DNA of 30,000 nt from Mesostigma viride. Taxonomy: Eukaryota > Streptophyta > Mesostigmatophyceae > Mesostigmatales > Mesostigmataceae. The translations under genes were made by a program, and so were the position numbers. Numbering within the stretch: position 1 is the first letter of the stretch; every line of letters starts with the position of its first letter. The notes under the pieces were generated by a model. That model saw nothing but the letters and a program-made list of their open reading frames with translations. It was not told where the DNA came from and ran no database searches. Shown one piece after another: positions 1 to 9,400 of this stretch. The DNA lies in assembly GCA_009746045.1 (NCBI GenBank), contig RPFO01001727.1, positions 1 to 30,000 of the forward strand, written 5' to 3'.

Positions 1-497
1 GGGGGCCCACTCCAATCTACAATCCCTGCCAAATTTTATTACTTGAGGAGAGCCATTTTCAACAAATACAAGACAATGCTCATTGTGAATGCGTTTCCAC
101 ATGAAATCATTACCATTTCATGCCATTTGGTCACTGGTGCGCTTTCGCGTGCACTTTTCATTACTAGATTGCTTAAATTTATTAAAATTTATTAATTTAT
201 TAAAATTTATTCAAGTCGGGGTAAATTGGCTGTTTTGTCATAGTGTCATGCACTCGGAGGGTAAGCAAGTGAGACAAGTTGTAGATTATTTACAATTGCA
301 CAACCCTCTCCACGACCCGCGAGTTCTATTTATAGAACGAATTATAATTATTGCCAAAATTGTGCACAAGCCTGTGCACAACCCAACCAGTAATTCCCAC
401 TTGAACTTTGAATAGTCAAGTGAATGCTCCAGATGGAGACGATGTACAGATCGATCTTTACAAATGTACACGAGTTCAGATCAAGTAAGCTATCTAA
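1..497. other. AT-rich intergenic flank, no gene seen
   Basis: No convincing coding region is visible here. The stretch is much more AT-rich than the genes to its right. It contains short direct repeats of a TAAAATTTATT-like unit around 180-215 and a perfect 7-bp inverted repeat (CACTTGA...TCAAGTG) near 399-423. It lies downstream of the stop codon of the minus-strand gene that ends at 498, so it probably holds that gene's 3' untranslated region and intergenic DNA. Confidence 0.5.
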
Positions 498-1310
498 CTA
501 CCTACTAACAGGCGTTTCTTTACAGGTGCCCGTCCGCTGGGCTTCTTTACACCCCTCCCGCACATCTGCGCCAGCCTTCCCTTGAGGTTTTCGTTTGCCC
601 TGCCCTGCGGCTTGGTCTCCCCCCTTCTCTTGGAGTCGTGGGGAAGATCTGGTCGCTGGGGAAGATCTGGTCGCCAGGTACCCCTTGTCCATCCACCACT
701 CCAAATACGTTCCCTCAGGTGGCTTGAAACAGTTCCGCATCTCGTCTTGTTGTACCTTGAAAATTATGTTGGGCATCGTCCCCTTCTCCCCATTAATCCA
801 GATTCCCTTTTCGTCACACCCTTCTGCCCAAAATTTAACGCACCACACGCCCGTTTTATCCACCTTTCGAACGACTCCATGCACCAGGAACGTGTCGACG
901 TGGAAATCAGGCATGTGTGCCAGCTTCATTGGGTCTGCATTGAGTTTAGCCACCGAATCAGCAGCCCACGTGGGCTTCCACAACGTATCAAGGCGCTGGA
1001 GTTGGTTCTTCCGATACTGGCAAAATTCACCGCCGTGCTTGCACAATACCGAAACCGGACATCCAACAGGCGAGCGGGGCACGACCCGTTTCCCCCCCCA
1101 CACCTTCCAGATTCTCCATCCACGGCTGCCAACTTGGTGGTGGCACTTTCTTGTCTAGTGGCTTGGGCTGGGTTGCGGTAACTGTGACACGTCTTTGTGG
1201 CGCTGGATCCTCCGGTTCCGATTCTTCCGATTCTTCCGAATCTTCCACAAACCCTTTGGGTGGGCCGGCATGCATGACATCCTTTGGCGGCTCCTCTTCA
1301 GACTCGTCAC
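498..1310 (-). CDS. 3'-terminal exon of a large gene of unknown function, frame broken at a G8 run
   Basis: This is the last exon of the model running right to left from 5761. It begins just after a strong acceptor (CCCACCCACAG) and completes a codon left in phase 1 by the previous exon. The first part encodes an acidic Ser/Glu/Pro-rich segment. After the C8 run at 1092-1099 (G8 on the coding strand) the sensible frame changes. The second frame carries a Cys-rich stretch (CPVSVLCKHGGEFC) followed by about 120 residues of globular-looking protein and a Gln/Gly/Lys-rich tail ending at 498. One G fewer or two more would join the frames. A near-direct repeat of about 18 bp at 640-675 lies in the tail. 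I recognise no family. An additional intron near the end cannot be excluded. Confidence 0.5.
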
Positions 1311-1429
1311 CTGTGGGTGGGACAAGCAATGACGAGCGGCGCAATTAGTTATCATTACATTCGCAAATCAAACTTGGGAATATGCAAACATCATAATTTA
1401 ACCGACCATATTCACTCAGATTAACTTAC
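1311..1429 (-). other. spliceosomal intron, 119 nt
   Basis: On the minus strand the 5' end reads AAAGG|GTAAGTTAAT, a near-ideal donor. The 3' end reads TGCTTGTCCCACCCACAG|GTGACG, with a pyrimidine-rich tract. The upstream exon leaves one base of a codon and the downstream exon supplies two, so the phase matches and the protein continues into an acidic segment. The intron is AT-rich compared with its flanking exons. Confidence 0.68.
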
Positions 1430-3838
1430 CCTTTGACAGATGACTAGCCGTTGCTCTTGATCGAACGTGCCCGCCAGGCGAAAGGAGCTTTTTGCAGTAG
1501 TCGACGGCACGCCCCAGCATCCCCCCCCCGACGCCCCGAATTCCCCTTCGAGCCTCCCTCCCCTCCCCCCCTCCTTCCCCCCTTCCCCCGATGCGCCGGT
1601 CGACCCGCCCCCCTCTCCGCCCTTCGACCCGCCCCCTCTCCGCCCTTTGACCCGCCCCCCTCTCCACCCTTCGACCCGCCCCCCTCTCCGCCCTTGGACC
1701 CGCCCCCCTCTCCGCCCTTTGACCCGCCCCCCTCTCCACCCTTCTCTCCGCCCCCCTCTCCGCCCTTCGACCCGCCCCCCTCTCCGCCCCCCTCACGCCC
1801 TTCTCTCCGCCCCCCTCTCCGTCCTTCGACCCCCTCCCCTCTCCGCCCTTCGACCCGCCCCCTCTCCGCCCTTCGACCCGCCCCCCTCTCCGCCCTTCGA
1901 CCCGCCCCCCTCTCCGTCGTTCGACCCCCCCCCTCTCCGCCCTTCGACCCGCCCCCTCTCCGCCCTTCGAACCCCCCCCTCTCCGTCCTTCGACCCGCCC
2001 CCCTTATCACCACCCTCATTCCCGCCCCCCTCATCACCGCCGTCACCATCATCACCAACCTCCTCCCCATCATCACCCCCTGTGACCCGACATCCTCATC
2101 ATCCCCCTCCGGCCGAACGCCGCCATCATGAGGGTAGGGCGTCCCCATTGAGACGTCTTCGGCCGCGGGGGTCTCCGAGGCGGCGCGCTTCCGGCGTTTC
2201 TTTTTGGTGCCAGCGCCTGCCGTCTCCAGCTGACGCTTCTGGGCTGCACCCGCAATTTCCTTGCCCGAACGGCCGTTGGGATTGGAAATATCCTCCCCCT
2301 GTGGCCGCTTCCCAAGTACCTTCAGAAGGACCTTAAACCCATCCACCTGCTCCTTTGACCCAATGAAGATCACGGGTGGGTTGAAGAATCCCGTGAAATC
2401 GCTTAGGTACGACGACCAGTCGTCCTTCACACCATTGAAATCTCCACAATCCTTCGCCGCCTTCCAGTCCCTTTTCTCCACCCACGAACCCGTTCGACCC
2501 TTCAACAATTCCTCATCATTCCACAGCTTGGCGTGATGTTCCAAATTCAGCAGCACTACCCCATTCTTGATATCTGGCTGGTTCAACCCCTTCCTCTTCG
2601 CAACAAATTCGAACCCCTCCATTGCATTAAGTACCACTTGAGCCAACCGTGTCGGCCCATCGCTTTTCTCCCACGCGAAAGTCTTCATCATGAACTCACA
2701 GGTCTCTTCCCCGTCAGACGTGTAAACTCTCTTAGAAATCCACGGGCCCTGCTGCTCGATTTCGGATGCCATCTCCTCCGACCCAAACTTCCGCGGGGGT
2801 TCCCGCTTCTCCCCCCCCTTTTTTGGCGACCCGACTGGACGTCCTCTGCCTCGGCATGTTCGGCTTGGCCTTCCTCCGGCACAGCCCCCGTCACCACCAC
2901 AGCCCCCGCCACAGGCTGTACGGGTTGGGGCACCACAGCCTGTTCGGTTGGGGGTTCGGGCGCAATCAGGACACACCATTTCGTTTCCTCCTTGTGGGTC
3001 GTCCAAAAATCCGTCCTCTCCAGCAGTGCAAGTGGGAAGGTGGAATCGTCCCTCCCCGTTGGCCTGATAACCGCCCTTATTCTCTTGGCAGCTACAGCGA
3101 CCGTATCGACCACCCTCTGAAGGGCGCTGTCGGATTCCGAAGGCTGCATCGGCAACCAGCCGAGGTCGCGTGGTTCGGGGTATTTCCCCAAATCGCGGTT
3201 GTAGATCATGAAAAGCTGGACCATCACCTCGCAGAAGATCTTGGCCATGTATGTCAAGTCATACAAGCACTGAGGAGGAACGTGTTTGGCCTTCACGGTT
3301 GCCATGATAGACGGCCAGAATCGAAAGCGGGCTAGACTCCTCCACCCTTCCTGTTTGATCCCCCCCCCTTCCTCATCACCCTTCCCTCCCCGTCCAGCTT
3401 GTCCGCTGCCACGATGTCCAGAAACTCTGCAAGCTCCTTGGCCAGCTTGTCCTCAATCGGTATTCCACATCTACTGTCGTCGTTCGGAGCGACCGTTTCA
3501 TCCTTCACAGCCGAGATGAAGTCGTAGACTTGGGTTTTCTCCGATTCGGACAAACCACCCTCGTTCAATCGCCCTCCAACCCGCTCCTCACCACCCTCCT
3601 CCCCCTCCCCGTCCTTCCTTGCCTTCTCAGTGCTGCTTGAGACCCCATGAATCAAATTCCATATTTCTTTCTGGTCCTGAAGGGGCACCTCCGGCTTATC
3701 CCAGGATTCCTCCATGTGCGTCTTGAAATAGTTGTGCACTTCCAGCAGCGCCGTCCCCCTCGACTTTTTGGAAACGGCCTCGTCTTCTGCATTCAGCCCC
3801 CCTCCGATCAGGGCAACCCTCCGATGCGCCTCTCTCCC
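1430..3838 (-). CDS. Long middle exon of the same gene of unknown function, frame broken at homopolymers
   Basis: The exon starts after the acceptor ATGCATGCAG in phase 0. Three ORFs in three frames lie end to end with no gap. The first holds a Lys/Glu-rich segment and a predicted helical segment. It ends at a G9 run (3360-3368). With one more G it continues without a stop into the second ORF (3305 leftwards), which has an acidic Pro/Val-rich tail. That in turn meets the third ORF at an A6G8 run (2811-2824), again one base short. The third ORF ends in a basic KKKRRKR cluster, possibly a nuclear localisation signal, and then an acidic Gly/Asp stretch encoded by the GC-rich minisatellite. The frame that reaches the donor at 1429 in phase 1 is a different one, so at least one more shift lies in the minisatellite. 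I recognise no domain family. Confidence 0.5.
1607..2000. repeat. 24-bp GC-rich minisatellite inside a coding exon
   Basis: About sixteen imperfect copies of a 24-bp unit (CCCTTCGACCCG plus CCCCCCTCTCCG) occur here, with some units one or two bases shorter. On the coding (minus) strand the unit is eight codons long and one frame reads the octapeptide SKGGEGGG. Other frames read Arg/Gly/Ala-rich repeats. Every unit has a run of five or six G, so length polymorphism and base-calling errors are both likely. The large plus-strand Pro-rich ORFs over this stretch are shadows. Confidence 0.8.
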
Positions 3839-4639
3839 CTGCATGCATGAAATGTGAATCAGTGTTTGAGACAAAAAACGGTCATACAACACACGACCTG
3901 ACATTTTTGTCCTTACACTTTGGAAGATCGGCCGTTCCCGAACAAAAATCACACCCTAATTTCCAGGTTCCAACGGCCGTTGGCGCAAGAAAAATCACAC
4001 CCTAATTTCCAGGTTCCAACGGCCGTTGGCGCAAGAAAAATCACACCCTAATTTCCAGGTTCCAACGGCCGTTGGCGCAAGAAAAATCACACCCTAATTT
4101 CCAGGTTCCAACGGCCGTTGGCGCAAGAAAAATGTCGACCGAATTTCCAGGTTCCAACGGCCGTTGGCGCAAGAAAAATATCAACCAAATTTCCAGGTTC
4201 CAACGGCCGTTGGCGAAAGAAAAATCACACACTAATTTCCAGGTTCCAACGGCCGTTGGCGCAGGAAAAATGACACCCTAATTTCCAGGTTCCAACGGCC
4301 GTTGGCGCAAGAAAAATCACACACTAATTTCCAGGTTCCAACGGCCGTTGGCGCAAGAAAAATCACACCCTAATTTCCAGGTTCCAACGGCCGTTGGCGC
4401 AAGAAAAATCACACCCTAATTTCCAGGTTCCAACGGCCGTTGGCGCAAGAAAAATGTCGACCGAATTTCCAGGTTCCAACGGCCGTTGGCGCAAGAAAAA
4501 TATCAACCAAATTTCCAGGTTCCAACGGCCGTTGGCGCAAGAAAAATCACACACTAATTTCCAGGTTCCAACGGCCGTTGGCGAACAAAAATCACATCTA
4601 GTGCCTAAAACGTTCCCACACCCGATCCGTTATATTTAC
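3839..4639 (-). other. intron of about 800 nt filled with 46-bp palindrome repeats
   Basis: The donor is CCAAAG|GTAAAT and the acceptor is TTCATGCATGCAG|GGGAG, both on the minus strand. Both flanking exons are in phase 0 at these points, so splicing keeps a long frame open. If unspliced, the upstream ORF would stop at 4598, just before the repeats. Almost the whole intron is the 46-bp array. The alternative is that two separate genes are divided by the array. Phase agreement and the similar acceptor of the next intron favour one gene. Confidence 0.55.
3943..4590. repeat. 46-bp tandem repeat array, 14 copies, with a 322-bp higher-order repeat
   Basis: CCAACGG starts at 3970, 4016, 4062, 4108, 4154, 4200, 4246, 4292, 4338, 4384, 4430, 4476, 4522 and 4568, so every step is exactly 46 bp. 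Each unit joins the palindrome CCAACGGCCGTTGG to a linker of the type GCAAGAAAAATCACACC plus CTAATTTCCAGG. Variant linkers (GTCGACCG, then ATCAACCA, then ACACAC) occur in the same order at 4108-4246 and at 4430-4568, a spacing of 322 bp or seven units. That indicates a recent seven-unit duplication. Confidence 0.95.
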
Positions 4640-5761
4640 CTTTGGCGTCCGCATGTCCTTCATGGGCGGGATCAGTGCTTCCCCCTCCACCTCCCAGCCC
4701 TTGAGCACGTCCAGATTGGTGTACATGAACTTGTCCGCGTCCCTCACCAACCCCCTCCACAAATCAAACGCCTCCTCGGTTGTCTCCACGTACTTGCCCT
4801 TTTGTTTACCCGCAATCTCGCCAGCTATCGCAGTCCTCACTTGCTCGTCTGAGCCCTCAAAAATCACGGACTTCAACATCTGCGTGTAGTGGTTGCCGTC
4901 CAGCACGGCAAACTGCGCAAACACGAAAGGCTTCTCGTAGTCGAGCATGTAGTCCAACGCGGTGTTCGTGAGCTCCAGTACTGCCTCACGGTCAGATGCA
5001 TCTGACCACTCGGACGAATTCAAGTCCATGGTAATCAACTCCTCGGAGCACGCGGCCGCCATATCCTTCTTGGAGTACGTCCGGAGAATGGCCCTCCCTT
5101 CCTCGGCCGTTGGCGAACGAAAGTATCCGAACCTCTGCACGGCACGGTCACTGTCCTCCCCCGTCAGTTTTTTAATTTTGTCAGAAAACCCTGGATTCTC
5201 TTCCAGCCAGGCATTGTAAGAATCGGGCTCCTGGTCTGCCAGCACCTGCCACGCAAACCGGAAGATCAGCACGGCACATTTTGCCTTCGTCAGACTTGTG
5301 CCGGCCCCCACGAACCACGGCGCGAGCCCCTTACAATTCCGCACCGTCACCGTCCGATGCCTCATTAGTTCCGGGAGTTGGCACAAGTTGCTACTAAGGA
5401 CCCGTACTTGAGTCCCAATCGCGGACCCCCCCACGAGGTCGACATCGTCTGGCACTAGGCGTATCTTCTGCCGCAGATGAAACGCCGCCTGTATGGTGTC
5501 GGTTAGATTCTTGTCGTGCACTTGAGAGGACGGCGCTGGCTCCCAGGAGTCCAAAATGCTGGGCTTCGCATTTCCAGCACGTGTCGTCAGCAGCCCCTTC
5601 CTCTCAAAGGTCTTCACAATCCCCGACCATAAGTCGGTGCCCGGTGCTCGTTGGCGCCATTCCTCAAAAAATGTTGTGAGATGCCTTTCCGCCACCCCAT
5701 GTTCAATCTTGTAAGCCCACCTCCTCCGCTCTTCCTCCGTTCTCTGCCTTGACGGACGCCC
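4640..5761 (-). CDS. Exon of 374 codons, gene of unknown function
   Basis: This is an uninterrupted open exon of 1,122 nt in phase 0 at both ends. It is preceded by a TTTTTTGCATGTGATCAG acceptor and followed by an AAG|GTAAAT donor. The N-terminal part is strongly charged (Arg/Glu-rich), followed by alternating helical segments and an acidic middle (around the DLNSSEWSD stretch), with no transmembrane segment. I do not recognise the family. A methionine codon just upstream, inside the presumed intron, could serve as a start if the gene begins here and not in a distant 5' exon. The SPTAEEG-encoding DNA near 5104 contains half of the CGGCCGTTGG palindrome, so the repeat element has probably entered or arisen from coding DNA. 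Confidence 0.62.
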
Positions 5762-5811
5762 CTGATCACATGCAAAAAACATACAGATAGCCGGAAGGTC
5801 AGTACTATGTT

Positions 5812-6415
5812 CCAACGGCCGTCGCCGGAAAAATAACACCCTAATTTCCAGGTTCCAGCGGCCGTTGGCGCATGAAAGTCACACCCTAATTTACAGGTTC
5901 CAACGGCCGTTGGCGCATGAAAATCACACCCTAATTTCCAGGTTCCAACGGCCGTTGCCGACAGAAAAATCACACCCTAATTTCCAGGTTCCAACGGCCG
6001 TTGGCGCGAGAAAAATGACACCCTAATTTCCAGGTTCCAACGGCCGTTGGCGCGAGAAAAATCACACCCTATTTTCCAGGTTCCAACGGCCGTTGGCGCG
6101 AGAAAAATGACACCATTTCCAGTTTCCAACGGCCGTTGGCGACAGAAAAATCACACCCTAATTTCCAGGTTCCAACGGCCGTTGGCGCATGAAAATCACA
6201 CCCTAATTTACAGGTTCCAACGGCCGTTGGCGCATGAAAATCACACCCTATTTTCCAGGTTCCAACGGCCGTTGGCGCAAGAAAAATGACACCCTAATTT
6301 ACAGGTTCCAACGGCCGTTGGCGCATGAAAATCACACCCTAATTTCAAGGTTCCGACGGCCGTTGGGCAAAAAAAAATAACACCCTAATTTCCAAATTGC
6401 AACGGCCGTTGGCGC
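5812..6415. repeat. second 46-bp palindrome array, 14 copies, more diverged
   Basis: Palindromes start near 5812, 5855, 5900, 5945, 5991, 6037, 6083, 6126, 6172, 6217, 6262, 6308, 6353 and 6400. The period varies from 43 to 46 bp. The linkers are the same kind as in the first array but carry more substitutions (GCGCATGA, GCGCGAGA and GACAGA variants), and the outermost palindromes are decayed. The last unit runs directly into the ACAAGG satellite. Confidence 0.93.
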
Positions 6416-6435
6416 AAGAAAATCAAGCAAGAAAA

Positions 6436-9400
6436 GGACAAGGACAAGGTGCTGGCACAAGGACAAGGACAAGGACAAGGACAAGGACAAGGACAAGGAC
6501 AAGGACAAGGACAAGGACAAGGACAAGGACAAGGACAAGGACAAGGACAAGGACAAGGACAAGGACAAGGACAAGGACAAGGACAAGGACAAGGACAAGG
6601 ACAAGGACAAGGACAAGGACAAGGACAAGGACAAGGACAAGGACAAGGACAAGGACAAGGACAAGGACAAGGACAAGGACAAGGACAAGGACAAGGACAA
6701 GGACAAGGACAAGGACAAGGACAAGGACAAGGACAAGGACAAGGACAAGGACAAGGACAAGGACAAGGACAAGGACAAGGACAAGGACAAGGACAAGGAC
6801 AAGGACAAGGACAAGGACAAGGACAAGGACAAGGACAAGGACAAGGACAAGGACAAGGACAAGGACAAACAAGGACAAGGACAAGGACAAGGACAAGGAC
6901 AAGGACAAGGACAAGGACAAGGACAAGGACAAGGACAAGGACAAGGACAAGGACAAGGACAAGGACAAGGACAAGGACAAGGACAAGGACAAGGACAAGG
7001 ACAAGGACAAGTGCTGGACAAGGACAAGGACAAGGACAAGGACAAGGACAAGGACAAGGACAAGGACAAGGACAAGGACAAGGACAAGGACAAGGACAAG
7101 GACAAGGACAAGGACAAGGACAAGGACAAGGACAAGGACAAGGACAAGGACAAGGACAAGGACAAGGACAAGGACAAGGCTGGACAAGGACAAGGACAAG
7201 GACAAGGACAAGGACAAGGACAAGGACAAGGACAAGGACAAGGACAAGGACAAGGACAAGGACAAGGACAAGGACAAGGACAAGGACAAGGACAAGGACA
7301 AGGACAAGGACAAGGACAAGGACAAGGACAAGGACAAGGACAAGGACAAGGACAAGGACAAGGACAAGGACAAGGACAAGGACAAGGACAAGGACAAGGA
7401 CAAGGACAAGGACAAGGACAAGGACAAGGACAAGGACAAGGACAAGGCTGGACAAGGACAAGGACAAGGACAAGGACAAGGACAAGGACAAGGACAAGGA
7501 CAAGGACAAGGACAAGGACAAGGACAAGGACAAGGACAAGGACAAGGACAAGGACAAGGACAAGGACAAGGACAAGGACAAGGACAAGGACAAGGACAAG
7601 GACAAGGACAAGGACAAGGACAAGGACAAGGACAAGGACAAGGACAAGGACAAGGACAAGGACAAGGACAAGGACAAGGACAAGGACAAGGACAAGGACA
7701 AGGACAAGGACAAGGACAAGGACAAGGACAAGGACAAGGACAAGGACAAGGACAAGGACAAGGACAAGGACAAGGACAAGGACAAGGCGGACAAGGACAA
7801 GGACAAGGACAAGGACAAGGACAAGGACAAGGACAAGGACAAGGACAAGGACAAGGACAAGGACAAGGACAAGGACAAGGACAAGGACAAGGACAAGGAC
7901 AAGGACAAGGACAAGGACAAGGACAAGGACAAGGACAAGGACAAGGACAAGGCAAGGACAAGGACAAGGACAAGGACAAGGACAAGGACAAGGACAAGGA
8001 CAAGGACAAGGACAAGGACAAGGACAAGGACAAGGACAAGGACAAGGACAAGGACAAGGACAAGGACAAGGACAAGGACAAGGACAAGGACAAGGACAAG
8101 GACAAGGACAAGGACAAGGACAAGGACAAGGACAAGGACAAGGACAAGGACAAGGACAAGGACAAGGACAAGGACAAGGACAAGGACAAGGACAAGGACA
8201 AGGACAAGGACAAGGACAAGGACAAGGACAAGGACAAGGACAAGGACAAGGACAAGGACAAGGACAAGGACAAGGACAAGGACAAGGACAAGGACAAGGA
8301 CAAGGACAAGGACAAGGACAAGGACAAGGACAAGGACAAGGACAAGGACAAGGACAAGGACAAGGACAAGGACAAGGACAAGGACAAGGACAAGGACAAG
8401 GACAAGGACAAGGACAAGGACAAGGACAAGGACAAGGACAAGGACAAGGACAAGGACAAGGACAAGGACAAGGACAAGGACAAGGACAAGGACAAGGACA
8501 AGGACAAGGACAAGGACAAGGACAAGGACAAGGACAAGGACAAGGACAAGGACAAGGACAAGGACAAGGACAAGGACAAGGACAAGGACAAGGACAAGGA
8601 CAAGGACAAGGACAAGGACAAGGACAAGGACAAGGACAAGGACAAGGACAAGGACAAGGACAAGGACAAGGACAAGGACAAGGACAAGGACAAGGACAAG
8701 GACAAGGACAAGGACAAGGACAAGGACAAGGACAAGGACAAGGACAAGGACAAGGACAAGGACAAGGACAAGGACAAGGACAAGGACAAGGACAAGGACA
8801 AGGACAAGGACAAGGACAAGGACAAGGACAAGGACAAGGACAAGGACAAGGACAAGGACAAGGACAAGGACAAGGACAAGGACAAGGACAAGGACAAGGA
8901 CAAGGACAAGGACAAGGACAAGGACAAGGACAAGGACAAGGACAAGGACAAGGACAAGGACAAGGACAAGGACAAGGACAAGGACAAGGACAAGGACAAG
9001 GCTGGACAAGGACAAGGACAAGGACAAGGACAAGGACAAGGACAAGGACAAGGACAAGGACAAGGACAAGGACAAGGACAAGGACAAGGACAAGGACAAG
9101 GACAAGGACAAGGACAAGGACAAGGACAAGGACAAGGACAAGGACAAGGACAAGGCAAGGACAAGGACAAGGACAAGGACAAGGACAAGGACAAGGACAA
9201 GGACAAGGACAAGGACAAGGACAAGGACAAGGACAAGGACAAGGACAAGGACAAGGACAAGGACAAGGACAAGGACAAGGACAAGGACAAGGACAAGGAC
9301 AAGGACAAGGACAAGGACAAGGACAAGGACAAGGACAAGGACAAGGACAAGGACAAGGACAAGGACAAGGACAAGGACAAGGACAAGGACAAGGACAAGG

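Noticed and set aside
1451-2336. Plus-strand Pro-rich ORFs of 226 and 289 codons
   Set aside because: They are the antisense of the GC-rich coding minisatellite. The minus strand has the splice sites and non-repetitive coding sequence on both sides.
4041-6289. Many 60-120-residue ORFs with NGRW or PTAVG motifs, here and in the 206-bp array
   Set aside because: All are translations of the CCAACGGCCGTTGG repeat and its linkers, in both orientations, and they do not continue between unrelated contexts.
3970-6415. CRISPR-like pattern of a palindromic repeat with regular spacing
   Set aside because: The spacers are near-identical to each other, the period is a tandem 46 bp, and the context is a eukaryotic intron. 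This is a minisatellite.
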